Shown here: positions 51,426 through 60,934 of the stretch, piece after piece
Layout of the letters: each line of letters starts with the position of its first letter
Position numbering within the stretch: position 1 is the stretch's first letter
The notes under the pieces: model-generated
The model's input: the letters and a program-made list of their open reading frames with translations, nothing else
What the model was told of the DNA's origin: nothing
Databases searched by the model: none
Assembly: GCF_003951095.1 (NCBI RefSeq)
Contig: NZ_QXGL01000004.1
Coordinates: 62,001-126,000, forward strand
Source: Bifidobacterium goeldii
GTDB taxonomy: Bacteria > Actinomycetota > Actinomycetes > Actinomycetales > Bifidobacteriaceae
Direction of reading: 5' to 3'
Length of the DNA stretch: 64,000 nucleotides
Position numbers and translations under genes: made by a program

Positions 51426-52529
51426 TTATGCGGGGAAAACGACGATTGGCTTAGCTTCACCGCGTTTAGCACGATCCACGATGGCGGCCACATCACCATC
51501 ACACTCATCCTGCCCGGGTACATAGGCTGCAGTCGCTTCGCGCACATCGTACGCAATACGCCGGCCGAAACGTAAGTTTGCAGCATCTTCAGCACTAATA
51601 GCAATGGTTGGCATTGCTTCACGCACTGATTGCACCATCGTGAGTGCGTGAGCGCGCAACTCGTCACCAGTGAGATCTAGCACTGCGCGATTGCGTGTAA
51701 CGGTCTCGCCAGCGCGGTTGGTAAACGTGCGCGATTCGGCATGCGCAGTAACTACGTTCGCTGCGGTGACGTCGAAGCGGCCCACGCGCGTGCGGCGCAA
51801 ACGCGTCAAATACGCACCGCTGCCGAGCAGAGCGCCTAAATCGCGGCCAAGCGCGCGAATATATGTGCCCGCTGAACAGGAGACGCGCACATCGAGATCG
51901 ATAACTGGCCGAAGGTCGCTCTGCGCTTGTGCACAGTCGATCAGCGGCCCATTGGTGCGCTGCCGGTCAGTGTACCCGACGCGCATATCCAACACCGTGA
52001 ACTCGTGGATTGTTACCGGCCGCGCGGTGAGCTCAACATCCTTGCCTTCGCGCGCAAGATCATAGGCGCGCTGGCCGTTGATCTTGATCGCAGAAAACGC
52101 GTTCGGTACCTGCTGAATATGCCCAGTTAAATGATCCGCAATCGTGTGTTCGATGAGTTCGCGCGAAAGAGCGGTAATCGGCGTTGCCTCGTCGCCAAGC
52201 TCAAGCAGCTCGCCATCAGCATCATCAGTAGTGGTGGCAGCACCAAGCCGAATCGTCGCCTCATAGGTTTTGTCATGATCGACGATGTAGTTCAATAAGC
52301 GAGTGGCGTTGCCAAAACCGATTACCAGTACACCGGTGGCCATGGGGTCAAGCGTGCCCGCATGACCAACTTTTTTGGTATGCAATGCGCCGCGAGCAGC
52401 CGCCACTACATCATGACTGGTTACGCCTTGCGGCTTATCCACGATCAACAGTCCGGAGGTGGGGCCGACTGGCTCCTCCCCCGGTACTGCGGTGTGCGTT
52501 CGTGCAGTGATATTCACGAGCGAGGTCAC
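51426..52529 (-). CDS. truB: tRNA pseudouridine-55 synthase
   Basis: Converts U55 in the T-loop of tRNAs to pseudouridine. The 367-residue protein has GLLIVDKPQGVTSHDVV and the catalytic Asp in KVGHAGTLDPMATGVL near residue 62. Its GTG start overlaps the rbfA stop codon (GTGA), implying translational coupling. Confidence 0.95.
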   Translation of the reverse strand: MTSLVNITARTHTAVPGEEPVGPTSGLLIVDKPQGVTSHDVVAAARGALHTKKVGHAGTLDPMATGVLVIGFGNATRLLNYIVDHDKTYEATIRLGAATTTDDADGELLELGDEATPITALSRELIEHTIADHLTGHIQQVPNAFSAIKINGQRAYDLAREGKDVELTARPVTIHEFTVLDMRVGYTDRQRTNGPLIDCAQAQSDLRPVIDLDVRVSCSAGTYIRALGRDLGALLGSGAYLTRLRRTRVGRFDVTAANVVTAHAESRTFTNRAGETVTRNRAVLDLTGDELRAHALTMVQSVREAMPTIAISAEDAANLRFGRRIAYDVREATAAYVPGQDECDGDVAAIVDRAKRGEAKPIVVFPA

Positions 52530-53161
52530 TCCTGTGCGCCGGTATTAGCAGCGTCAGTATCAGCAGCAGCGTCACCGTCGATTGCGGCGTCGGCTTGCGC
52601 TTCAGCCTCATCATCCAAGGTTTCTACGCCAATGCCATTGTCTTCAAACTCGTCAACGGTGAAATCGTCAGCGTCTTCGAAGTCATCGTCATCGTCAAAA
52701 TCGTCATCGTCCTCGAAGTCATCGCGCTCTTCGGGGTGCTTGTACGGGTCCGCGTCGCCCGCATACTGTGCGGTTTCGCGCGCACGTGCCAGCTCTTCAT
52801 CACGCTTGCGAGCCACGGCGAGAATATCTTCGATTTCGGTAGCCTCGCCCGGCACTTCATCGAAAATAAACTGCAGCTGCGGCGTCAAACGCAAGCCAGC
52901 CTTCGAGCCGACTAGTGAACGCAGACGACCCTTAGCCTGGTCGAGTGCCTGCTTCGCGCGCTTACGCTCGCCTTCCTCTTTGCCAGAGTGACCAAGCTGC
53001 GTCCAGTAAATCTTTGCGATTTGCAGATCGTTGGTAACGCGCACTTCAGTGATGGTCACGTTAGCAAGGCGCTTATCATGCAACTGCGCTTCCATCGACG
53101 AGGCGATAACGCGCTGGATGAGCGCGGCAATACGGGCCGCGCGCGGGTTGGTTCCTGCCAT
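52526..53161 (-). CDS. rbfA: Ribosome-binding factor A with long acidic tail
   Basis: A 30S maturation factor. The KH-like domain covers residues about 1-120 (NPRAARIAALIQRVIASSMEAQL, VTITEVRVTNDLQIAKIYWT). The family is usually 110-150 residues; here about 90 further residues form a very acidic tail (EERDDFEDDDDFDDDDDFED followed by an Ala/Asp-rich end). The start at MAGTNPRAAR follows AAAGGAC. Confidence 0.93.
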   Translation of the reverse strand: MAGTNPRAARIAALIQRVIASSMEAQLHDKRLANVTITEVRVTNDLQIAKIYWTQLGHSGKEEGERKRAKQALDQAKGRLRSLVGSKAGLRLTPQLQFIFDEVPGEATEIEDILAVARKRDEELARARETAQYAGDADPYKHPEERDDFEDDDDFDDDDDFEDADDFTVDEFEDNGIGVETLDDEAEAQADAAIDGDAAADTDAANTGAQE

Positions 53162-53183
53162 AGGAAGTCCTTTCATACTGTTT

Positions 53184-53250
53184 TGGCCCCTTCGACTGAA
53201 AGGGGGCTGTCGGAAAACGTGACAGCCCCCTTAAGCCGAGGGGGCCAAGT
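53184..53250. repeat. Long imperfect palindrome between infB and rbfA
   Basis: Nested inverted repeats: outer ttggcccc / ggggccaag and inner agggggctgtc / gacagccccct around ggaaaacgt. It includes the gacagccccctta-agccgagggggccaag stretch shared with 17942-17969. On the mRNA it could separate infB from rbfA or protect ends. Confidence 0.7.
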
Positions 53251-53274
53251 TACATTTAACGTAAGGCGGCAAGA

Positions 53275-56154
53275 TTACTTGCGCTCAACCTCACGCATTT
53301 CGAAGGTTTCGATGATGTCGCCTTCCTGGATGTCGTTGAAGGAGCCGAGGTTGATACCAGCCTCGTAGCCTTCCGCCACCGAGTTGACATCGTCCTTGAA
53401 ACGACGCAGCGAGGAGATCTCGAGATCGTTGACCGTGGCAACGCCGTTGCGCAGAATGCGGCACTTCGTACCACGCTTGACCTCGCCGTCCTGAACCATA
53501 ACGCCGGCGATGTTGCCGAACTTGGAGGAGCGGAAGATCTCGCGGATCTCGGAGTGAGAGGTGACAACCTCTTCATACTCCGGCTTGAGCATGCCCTTCA
53601 GCGCGGCCTCAATATCTTCGATCGCCTTGTAGATGATCGAGTAGTACTTGATTTCCACGCCTTCGCGATCGGCCAGATCCTGCACCTGACGGTTCGGGCG
53701 CACGTTGAAGCCGATGATCACAGCCTTATCAACCGTTGCGAGGTTGACATCGTTCTGCGTAATCGCACCAACGCCGCGGTGAATGACCTGGATACCGACC
53801 TCGTCGGACACCTCGATCTTCATCAAGGAATCCTCAAGCGCTTCGACAGAACCAGAGGAATCGCCCTTGATAACGATGTTGAGCATATCCACTTCGGACT
53901 TGGCAAACTGCTCCTTGAGGGACTCGAGGGAGACAACCTTGCGGCGCTTAGCCAGCTGGGCTGCACGCTCAGTCGCCTGACGCTTCTCAGCAATCTGACG
54001 AGCAGTACGGTCATCCGGAGCCACCAGGAACAAGTCACCTGCAGTCGGCACAGAGGTCAAGCCCAGTACCTGCACTGGCGTAGACGGCGTGGCTTCCTTC
54101 ATGTGGTTGCCATTCTCGTCGAGCATTGCACGCACGCGGCCGTACGAAGTGCCAGCCACGATTGCGTCGCCAACGTGCAGCGTACCCTGCTGAACCAGCA
54201 CGGTTGCCACAGCACCACGACCCTTATCGAGTCGCGCTTCGATGGTGGCACCACGAGCGTCCATATCCGGGTTCGCGCGCAGGTCAAGCTCAGCGTCGGC
54301 CGTCAGCAGTACTGCTTCGAGCAGCTTGTCAACGTTGGTGCCCTGCTTCGCGGAGATGTCCACGAACATGGTGTCGCCGCCGTACTCCTCCGGCACGAGA
54401 CCGAATTCGGTGAGCTGACCGCGCACCTTGTCCGGGTTTGCGCCCGGCTTATCGATCTTGTTGACTGCCACGACGATCGGCACGTGAGCAGCCTGCGCGT
54501 GGTTGATAGCTTCCACGGTCTGCGGCATCACGCCATCATCTGCAGCCACCACGATGATCGCCAAATCGGTGATCTCAGCACCACGGGCACGCATAGCGGT
54601 GAACGCCTCGTGACCAGGGGTATCAAGGAACGTGATCTTGCGCTTCTCGCCATCCAAGTCAACAGTCACCTGGTAAGCACCGATGCGCTGGGTAATACCA
54701 CCAGCCTCACGCGCCACAACATTGGTCTGACGGATGCGGTCAAGCAGCTTAGTCTTACCATGATCGACGTGGCCCATGACGGTAACCACCGGCGGACGCG
54801 GCTTCAAATCCTCGTCCTCCTGCAGTTCTTCACTGTCAAGATCGATGTCGAACTGCTGCAGCAGCTCCTTGTCTTCCTCTTCAGCGGAGACGATCTGGAT
54901 GTTCCAGCCGATTTCCTCACCAAGAATCTGGAAGGTGGACTCGTCAAGCGACTGGGTAGCCGTAGCCATTTCGCCAAGGTGGAAGAGCACAGTCACCAGC
55001 GATGCCGGGTTGACGTTAATCTTCTCAGCCAAATCCGCCAAGGAAGCGCCCTGACGCAGGCGAACAGTCTGACCATTGCCAGTCGGGATGCGCACACCGC
55101 CGATGACAGGTGCTTTCATCTCCTCAAATTCTTGACGCTTTGCGAGACGGTTCTTACGTGCCTTCGAGGACTTACCGCCCTGACGGCCGAATGCGCCTGC
55201 AGCGCCACCGCGACCGCGGCCGCCGCCACGCGACGGACCGTTGCTCGGCGCAGAATTGTAACCGCCGCCCTGCTGGCTGGCGCCACCACCGAAGCGGCTA
55301 CCACCCGGACGACCAGTGCTACCAGCGCCCTGACCCGGACGGCTGTGGCCCCACTGACCCGGCTTAGCGCCCTGAGCGCCCTGACCCGGACGCGGACGGA
55401 AGCCGCCACGACCAGCGCCACCGCCCTGACCCGGACGCGGGCCACGGCCGCGGCCGCCACCTTCGCCGCCGCCTACGGTCGGGCGAGCCATCGGGTGCGG
55501 ACGCGGAATGTCACCCGGCGTTGGGGTGTGCATGCCCTGCTTGCGGCTGAACGGATTGTTACCCGGACGCGGGCCCGGAGTATGCGGGCGAGCGCCGTTA
55601 GCGTTGTTGCCACCCTGCTGACCCTGACGTTCCGGACGACCGTTGCCGTTGTGCGGCGCATGGTTATCCGCATTCGGACGACCGTTGCCGTTACGACGCT
55701 GCTGGTGCGGGCGCGGACCGGGAGCTGCCGGGCGAGCCGGGCGTGGAATATCGCTGTTAAACTGCTGCGGGCGAGCCTGCTGGCCAGGCTTTGCTTCCGT
55801 GGCATGCTGTTGCGCTGCGGGCGCCTTCGGGGCGGGGCGGGGCGCAGGGGTTTCTTGATGTGCAGAGGTCTGATGTGCAGATGCGCCCGGGCGCGGGGCT
55901 GCGGGGCGCGGGCCCGGTACTGCGGGCTTAGCTGCCACGGGTGCCTTCGGGGCAGCCGGGGCTGGTGCGGGGGCAGGCTTTGCTGCACCCTTGGTGTCGT
56001 TCTGGAATGCCGACTTCAGTTTGCGCACTACTGGCGCTTCAACTGTCGAGGAGGCGGACTTTACAAATTCTCCCATGTCCTTGAGCTTGTCAAGAACAGT
56101 CTTGCTGTCAACGCCAAAATCCTTGGCTAGTTCATACACGCGTTTTTTCGCCAC
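53275..56154 (-). CDS. infB: Translation initiation factor IF-2
   Basis: A GTPase that places initiator tRNA on the 30S subunit. The 959-residue protein has the IF2_N domain ([20 protein letters not shown]), a long Pro/Ala/Gly/Arg-rich linker (about residues 50-340, many GRGG and GNGRP pieces), a second IF2_N-type region, then the G domain: GHVDHGKT near residue 459, DTPGHEAF and [11 protein letters not shown], followed by domains II-IV. The long Gly/Arg-rich linker is typical of actinobacteria. Confidence 0.96.
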   Translation of the reverse strand: MAKKRVYELAKDFGVDSKTVLDKLKDMGEFVKSASSTVEAPVVRKLKSAFQNDTKGAAKPAPAPAPAAPKAPVAAKPAVPGPRPAAPRPGASAHQTSAHQETPAPRPAPKAPAAQQHATEAKPGQQARPQQFNSDIPRPARPAAPGPRPHQQRRNGNGRPNADNHAPHNGNGRPERQGQQGGNNANGARPHTPGPRPGNNPFSRKQGMHTPTPGDIPRPHPMARPTVGGGEGGGRGRGPRPGQGGGAGRGGFRPRPGQGAQGAKPGQWGHSRPGQGAGSTGRPGGSRFGGGASQQGGGYNSAPSNGPSRGGGRGRGGAAGAFGRQGGKSSKARKNRLAKRQEFEEMKAPVIGGVRIPTGNGQTVRLRQGASLADLAEKINVNPASLVTVLFHLGEMATATQSLDESTFQILGEEIGWNIQIVSAEEEDKELLQQFDIDLDSEELQEDEDLKPRPPVVTVMGHVDHGKTKLLDRIRQTNVVAREAGGITQRIGAYQVTVDLDGEKRKITFLDTPGHEAFTAMRARGAEITDLAIIVVAADDGVMPQTVEAINHAQAAHVPIVVAVNKIDKPGANPDKVRGQLTEFGLVPEEYGGDTMFVDISAKQGTNVDKLLEAVLLTADAELDLRANPDMDARGATIEARLDKGRGAVATVLVQQGTLHVGDAIVAGTSYGRVRAMLDENGNHMKEATPSTPVQVLGLTSVPTAGDLFLVAPDDRTARQIAEKRQATERAAQLAKRRKVVSLESLKEQFAKSEVDMLNIVIKGDSSGSVEALEDSLMKIEVSDEVGIQVIHRGVGAITQNDVNLATVDKAVIIGFNVRPNRQVQDLADREGVEIKYYSIIYKAIEDIEAALKGMLKPEYEEVVTSHSEIREIFRSSKFGNIAGVMVQDGEVKRGTKCRILRNGVATVNDLEISSLRRFKDDVNSVAEGYEAGINLGSFNDIQEGDIIETFEMREVERK

Positions 56155-56356
56155 ATTACTCCTATTCCGGACCGCGCGTATGTCTGCGCGGTCAGTGTCC
56201 GATGACGGATTCTTCCCGTTTCATCGTGCAACCATGATCGTGTTACCTCGTCTCTATCCGTGACATGGAGGCATAGTGCACCCACGCTCGGTTTGCCGTG
56301 TCCAGCATACTCGAGGCATTGGATGATAAATTCCGGGCGTGCCGCGCATAAAATAA

Positions 56357-56392
56357 CGGGGCTGAACCAGTGGAAAATGGTTCAACCCCGTC
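56357..56392 (-). terminator. Terminator between nusA and infB
   Basis: A 14-bp stem (acggggctgaacca / tggttcaaccccgt, one G-T position), followed on the minus strand by TATTTTATG. It could attenuate read-through from nusA to infB. The 276-bp gap holds nothing else clear; no YlxR-type gene, often found here in other bacteria, is present. Confidence 0.7.
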
Positions 56393-56430
56393 TCTGAAAA
56401 CTGTTGATATACAGTCGTGATTACTGCTTG

Positions 56431-57459
56431 TTACTCGCCGGCTTGCGCAACCTTCTTGGCGTGCGCTTCAGCGGATTCAATGCCGATCTTCCAGCCGGTC
56501 AACTTGGCAGCCAGACGCGCGTTCTGGCCTTCCTTGCCGATAGCCAGCGACAGCTGATCATCGTGAATGAACGCGATAGCAGTCTTGTTCTTCTCGCTAA
56601 TCACCTGCACACCCGTAGCAATCGCCGGAGAAAGCGCTGCCGCAACGAACTTTGCCGGGTCAGCAGACCAGTCAACGATATCGATCTTCTCCGGTCCAAG
56701 GTTCTCCATCACCGCACGCACGCGAGCGCCACCAGGGCCAATCAGAGCACCCTTCGGGTTCACGCCCTCAGTGTTCGCACGCACTGCGATCTTCGTACGA
56801 GCGCCAGCTTCGCGAGCAATTGCCATAATCGACACTGCTCCAGAAACCAGTTCTGGCACTTCGCGCTCAAACAAGCGGCGAACCAGCTCAGGGTGCGAAC
56901 GGGACACCACGATTTCCGGCCCCTTAAGACCGCGAGCAACGTTCACCACGTACACGCGCAGGCGCTCACCGTGGCGGTAACGCTCGCCAGGCACCTGCTC
57001 GCGACGAGGCAGAATAGCTTCCACATCGCCGATAGCCACGTGCACGTTGGCCGGATCGCTCGCATCTTGCTGCACAATACCGGTGATGAGCTTGCCCTTC
57101 TGGCCGGAGAATGCGCCGAAGATCTTGTCATCTTCAGCCTTGCGGAACACCTGCGTGATCACCTGGCGCGCAGTCGCTGCAGCCAAACGGCCGAAGTTGC
57201 GTGGAGTGTCATCGTATTCTTCACCAAGCGTTGGAGCTGGGTGTGGATTGTCTTCAGTGGGTTCGCCTGGGATTTCATCGCGTGCCCAAACAGTGAATGT
57301 GCCGGCACGGGAGTCGAGTTCAACGCGAGCGTGCTTGGCTGCGTGAGGCGTTTTGAGATATGCAAGACGCAGCGCTTCAGCCAGCGCAGCATCCAACTGT
57401 CCGAGATCGATTCCTTGCTCTACGGCAAGCTGATGCATTCCTGCCAGGTCCAGTTCCAT
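56431..57459 (-). CDS. nusA: Transcription termination/antitermination factor NusA
   Basis: Binds RNA polymerase and modulates pausing and termination. The 342-residue protein has the N-terminal polymerase-binding domain (about 1-110), S1 domain (about 115-185, KGKLITGIVQQ), KH1 (about 200-270) and KH2 (about 275-335, FIHDDQLSLAIGKEGQNARLAAKLTGW). It lacks the C-terminal acidic repeats of enterobacterial NusA, as in other Gram-positives. It heads the translation-factor group. Ribosome site AGGAGGTC. Confidence 0.95.
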   Translation of the reverse strand: MELDLAGMHQLAVEQGIDLGQLDAALAEALRLAYLKTPHAAKHARVELDSRAGTFTVWARDEIPGEPTEDNPHPAPTLGEEYDDTPRNFGRLAAATARQVITQVFRKAEDDKIFGAFSGQKGKLITGIVQQDASDPANVHVAIGDVEAILPRREQVPGERYRHGERLRVYVVNVARGLKGPEIVVSRSHPELVRRLFEREVPELVSGAVSIMAIAREAGARTKIAVRANTEGVNPKGALIGPGGARVRAVMENLGPEKIDIVDWSADPAKFVAAALSPAIATGVQVISEKNKTAIAFIHDDQLSLAIGKEGQNARLAAKLTGWKIGIESAEAHAKKVAQAGE

Positions 57460-57530
57460 ACTCCAAGACCTCCTATGAAGTTATAGCCGCGGTGGCGCGT
57501 AAATATGGTCACAGTCGTCTATTAGTGTAG

Positions 57531-58559
57531 ATGTTCATGCAGACACGTTATTGGTTCGACCGCGGCACCGCCCAGGAGCACGCATCCGGTTCCGGCCAGT
57601 ACACGAGCTCCTCCCCTACCCGCCACGCTACATGGCATAAAGCATTGCAAACCGTAGCGTTCACGGGGGCATTATGCCTGATGTTGTCGGCTTGTTCAGC
57701 GCCGCGCATTGATGGTCGCGCAGAGTCTGAACAGCAGCCTAGCGCGTGCGAAACAGCTTATTATGCGGCTGAATCGAACACGTCTGTGATGGCGACCGAT
57801 TCTGGAGCACCTATGCTGATGCGCTTTTTCGCAGCACAATCAGCCACACAACAGTGGGTTGATGTGGCTGGATACTGTGCACACCGTTTCGCTGAAGGGA
57901 CGCTCCGCAGCGCACAGGCTGAATATACAGCGTCGATATTGGGCAACAAACTTGATATAACGCCAGCTTCTCGTGCCTCTTCTTTGGAAGGTATAACAGC
58001 TCTTCATGCGGATGCAGATGCGCTCGGCGGTATGGCGGTAGCTGAAGATCGCGCTGGATTTGTTATCGAAGTGCTCGCCGCGCGCAAAGTTGATGGCGCG
58101 AGTTTAGCGCTCTCTGATGATCATAAAACCGCTGGGCAATTGTTATTTTCGCTATCCAAAGCGAGTAAAGACCCGCGCAGCAAGGTGTATGACGTGCGTG
58201 GCATACTGGCGCACCCTGATACGATGACCGATTCGGCGACTGGTCTTTCCGCTCGCACCGTGGCAGTAGCTGAGATTACCTGCGCGCGTGAAGAGTTGAG
58301 CGCTATGACTGCGGAAACGTCCGAGAATACTGCCGATTCGGATGCTGCTGATCGTACGCACACGGATTCTGTAGATACTGCAGCAAGCTCTGCTGATACG
58401 TCTGCATCTTCGACTGATACTTCGCTTGGTGCGACTACAGCCGCAGCCAATACGCAGCGATCGAAAACACTGCGCACACTATCCGATCTTGTCGCCTCGC
58501 GTATCAGCCTCGCATTTACTTACGGCTACCCCGCTTTCGATCACGCCTTGTTCTCATAG
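57531..58559 (+). CDS. Probable lipoprotein of unknown function
   Basis: A 342-residue protein with a signal peptide whose lipobox is LMLSAC (Cys55). The mature part has no motif I recognise: an Ala-rich helical region (about 60-250) and a Ser/Thr/Ala/Asp-rich stretch (about 255-315) before a hydrophobic end. No ribosome site is visible before either ATG (57531 or 57537), so a leaderless mRNA or a later start is possible. It diverges from nusA, and its stop codon overlaps the convergent zinc-ribbon gene by 6 nt. Confidence 0.7.
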   Translation: MFMQTRYWFDRGTAQEHASGSGQYTSSSPTRHATWHKALQTVAFTGALCLMLSACSAPRIDGRAESEQQPSACETAYYAAESNTSVMATDSGAPMLMRFFAAQSATQQWVDVAGYCAHRFAEGTLRSAQAEYTASILGNKLDITPASRASSLEGITALHADADALGGMAVAEDRAGFVIEVLAARKVDGASLALSDDHKTAGQLLFSLSKASKDPRSKVYDVRGILAHPDTMTDSATGLSARTVAVAEITCAREELSAMTAETSENTADSDAADRTHTDSVDTAASSADTSASSTDTSLGATTAAANTQRSKTLRTLSDLVASRISLAFTYGYPAFDHALFS

Positions 58560-59762
58560 TGATCGCTTACGGTAGAACACCGTATCAGCAGAAATTGTCG
58601 GCCCGTCAGTAGTCCCCACCACCAGATAATCGCGGTTCGCATCAGGCAGATTCGCGGAATCAACCGGGATTGAGTAATACTGCTGGCTGAAAAAGTCCAG
58701 CCCAGTGCCAGCCATCAGGTAGTACACCTGGAACTGCTCAGTCTCGCAGCCTGCAGAACCTTGGCAGCCCGCAATCATGCTGATAGGCGTCTTCACGTCG
58801 GGCATATCCTGCGCAGACTGGTAAGCAAAGCCGAGTTCCGACTTCGAATCGCCATCTGGCAGCGGGCTGGAATCGCCCTTCACCAGCGATAGCGAGCCCG
58901 GGTTCTCACTGGTTGGGTCGTAGCCCGGATTGGCTTCAAGTTTGATGCACGTGCCATCATTGCGGCAGTACGTTCCAGCTAGCTTGGTCATATCCACGCC
59001 TTGAACCTCAGAACGCCACAAACTAGCGAAATCATCGTAGGACGGCTGCGAAGCGCTGGAACTTGAGCTCTGATCTTGCGTATCCGTTGAGTCGCTGCTC
59101 TCTGACTTGGAAGCCTCAGACTGCTGCGGCGTTTCGGTAGGCTGAGGCGTTGACGTCATCTGTGACGACGTTGACTGCGATGATGCGGTGACGTCGCTCG
59201 CTGGAGCGTGAGATGCATGAATGTGCGCAATACCGCCAATCAGCATGACGGCGAGCACGCACGCCATAATAATCACCGCGACTCGGCTTTTTGGATCCAG
59301 TTTTTTCATACCGTTCGCAGCCTGCCGTCCGGCAGCTTTCACCACGGGCGTGACATGGCCAACGACATCGTTAACCACAGGAGCTACGCGGCCGACTACT
59401 TCATTGACCGCACCGGAAACACTCGTACCGTTCTGATTATTATTTGCAGTTGGCGCATTCGGGCCTTGAGCGTTCGCGTTATTGGCATTGTTATACATAG
59501 CGGCCTGCGCGGCGAGTGGGTCGCCTGCACGTTCAATAATCGGCGGATTGCCGCTAGGCTGCGCATTCGGCTGCGCGCTCGGCTGTCCATTTGTTGGCAC
59601 ACTTGGCTGCGCATTCGGCTGTCCATTTGTTGGCGCGCCCGCAGGTGCATTTGCAGACGTCCCCGGCTGTGCATTCTGTGCTACTGGCTTTCCACAGTTC
59701 GCGCAGAAAGCGGCTTCTGCTGGCAGTTTATTTCCGCAATACTGGCAATATCGTTCGTCCAT
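58554..59762 (-). CDS. Zinc-ribbon membrane protein
   Basis: A 402-residue protein. The N-terminal zinc ribbon is YCQYCGNKLPAEAAFCANCG (Cys6, Cys9, Cys20, Cys23). A repetitive Gln/Pro/Asn/Ala linker (NAQPS, TNGQP units, residues about 30-75) and an Asn-rich stretch follow, then one membrane segment (about 158-178, VAVIIMACVLAVMLIGGIAHI), a Ser/Thr/Gln-rich spacer and an outer domain of about 160 residues. This zinc-ribbon/transmembrane layout is common in Gram-positive envelope proteins; the outer domain is not recognised. Cytoplasmic ribbon and outer domain suggest sensing, an inference. Confidence 0.78.
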   Translation of the reverse strand: MDERYCQYCGNKLPAEAAFCANCGKPVAQNAQPGTSANAPAGAPTNGQPNAQPSVPTNGQPSAQPNAQPSGNPPIIERAGDPLAAQAAMYNNANNANAQGPNAPTANNNQNGTSVSGAVNEVVGRVAPVVNDVVGHVTPVVKAAGRQAANGMKKLDPKSRVAVIIMACVLAVMLIGGIAHIHASHAPASDVTASSQSTSSQMTSTPQPTETPQQSEASKSESSDSTDTQDQSSSSSASQPSYDDFASLWRSEVQGVDMTKLAGTYCRNDGTCIKLEANPGYDPTSENPGSLSLVKGDSSPLPDGDSKSELGFAYQSAQDMPDVKTPISMIAGCQGSAGCETEQFQVYYLMAGTGLDFFSQQYYSIPVDSANLPDANRDYLVVGTTDGPTISADTVFYRKRSL

Positions 59763-59875
59763 TCCAGCTCCTTCTCACTCACCCTTTATCTTGCCGCAAA
59801 CACTACCCATTCCCACCCCGCACCGCAGCTCACAGCACCGCTACATAACCCTTGCATGACGGGCTGAAACGAAAA

Positions 59876-59904
59876 AAGGTTCCGAGCGAACCACTCGGAA
59901 CCTT
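59876..59904 (-). terminator. Terminator of tRNA-Ser(CGA)
   Basis: An 11-bp stem, aaggttccgag / ctcggaacctt, followed on the minus strand by TTTTTTCG, a few bases after the tRNA 3' end. Confidence 0.9.
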
Positions 59905-59909
59905 AGGGG

Positions 59910-59994
59910 CGGATAAGGCGAGATTCGAACTCGCGGAGGGGTTAACCTCACACGCTTTCGAGGCGTGCTCCTTAGACCGCTCGGACACTTATCC
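59910..59994 (-). tRNA. tRNA-Ser (anticodon CGA)
   Basis: An 85-nt class II tRNA: acceptor GGATAAG/CTTATCC, discriminator G, anticodon stem CACGC/GCGTG with loop CTCGAAA (CGA, reading UCG), long variable arm, T-arm GAGTTCGAATCTC. CCA is not encoded. A terminator follows. Confidence 0.95.
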
Positions 59995-60027
59995 ATATGC
60001 TGCAAAAACGCAACTTGTTTATTATAA

Positions 60028-60062
60028 GGCGACCCGGCGATTTTGCAAATCGGCGGGTCGCC
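60028..60062 (-). terminator. Terminator of the transglutaminase gene
   Basis: ggcgacccg(g)cgatt / aatcg(g)cgggtcgcc with a short loop, then TTATAATAAA on the minus strand, 6 nt after the stop codon. Confidence 0.75.
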
Positions 60063-60068
60063 ACAATA

Positions 60069-60869
60069 CTACAGTTGCTGCTCGTGTACCGAGGCATTCA
60101 CCCACTGTGACTGCTTGACGTCATAGCCGGAGAAAATACCAATGTCGAGCATGCAGTCGCGGTAATCACGCCCATGCGCGATCGTGATGTAATTGTCGTC
60201 AACCATGCGATTATGCGTTGGGTCTAGGCCAATCCAGCGACCATCATGGTAGATTTCCACCCACGCGTGCGTCGCACCTTCACCGCCCAGCAGGCCCGCG
60301 ATATAGCGCGCAGTCAATCCCACATGGCGGCACACTGACAGCATCACATGTGCGTAATCCTGGCATACGCCCTTGCGCTGTGCGAGCGCTTCCTCCGCAG
60401 TTGTACGAATCGTCGTAGAAGCTGGCGTGTAGACGAATGCATGAAACACTTCATCCATCACTTCGCGCGCACGGTCAATCGGTGTCGCGTCAGAAGGCAG
60501 CTTGCCAAGGCGAGCGCGGCACGTTTCGATCATCGCTTCAATGCACGGTCCAGGAATCGTCAGCGCGGAATTGAAGCGGTACAGCGGCTTGTAGATCTCG
60601 GACTTAATGTGCTCGTTGTCTACGAACGCAATGCCTTTCACCGTGTAATTGAACACCGTGTGAGGCTCGGGAATAAAACCAGTCATCACCACGGAGTCGA
60701 ACGAGTCGATCGTCGTCTCTAATTCGACTTCCGGCTCAATCGAAACCTCCACGTCCACAACCTGCTGGCGCGGACCGGTAGCCGGCACGCAACGCAACTG
60801 GAATCGGTGATCGGTGACTGGCGAGCTGAACGACAGCTTCATCTCGTAGTCGAACACCAGTTTTTTCAT
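60069..60869 (-). CDS. Transglutaminase-like cysteine protease/transferase
   Basis: A 266-residue cytoplasmic protein. An N-terminal beta domain (residues 1-100, the bacterial transglutaminase-like N-terminal type) precedes a transglutaminase core with the complete triad: Cys169 (RKGVCQDYAHV), His201 (ATHAWVEIY) and Asp216 (IGLDPTHN). Such proteins hydrolyse or form amide bonds. It lies 65 nt downstream of the permuted ATP-grasp/alpha-E protein, a neighbourhood that recurs in many bacteria and is thought to make and cut a peptide-like product. The substrate is unknown. Confidence 0.88.
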   Translation of the reverse strand: MKKLVFDYEMKLSFSSPVTDHRFQLRCVPATGPRQQVVDVEVSIEPEVELETTIDSFDSVVMTGFIPEPHTVFNYTVKGIAFVDNEHIKSEIYKPLYRFNSALTIPGPCIEAMIETCRARLGKLPSDATPIDRAREVMDEVFHAFVYTPASTTIRTTAEEALAQRKGVCQDYAHVMLSVCRHVGLTARYIAGLLGGEGATHAWVEIYHDGRWIGLDPTHNRMVDDNYITIAHGRDYRDCMLDIGIFSGYDVKQSQWVNASVHEQQL

Positions 60870-60934
60870 GAACGAGACTCCTCAACGTGGGACACATCAC
60901 ACTGCTCTTTTGTCCACTGTACCGCAAGCGAGCG

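Noticed and set aside
53554-56130. An 858-codon plus-strand frame opposite infB
   Set aside because: Composition is an antisense image of the IF-2 linker and G domain; no family match and no initiation signals.
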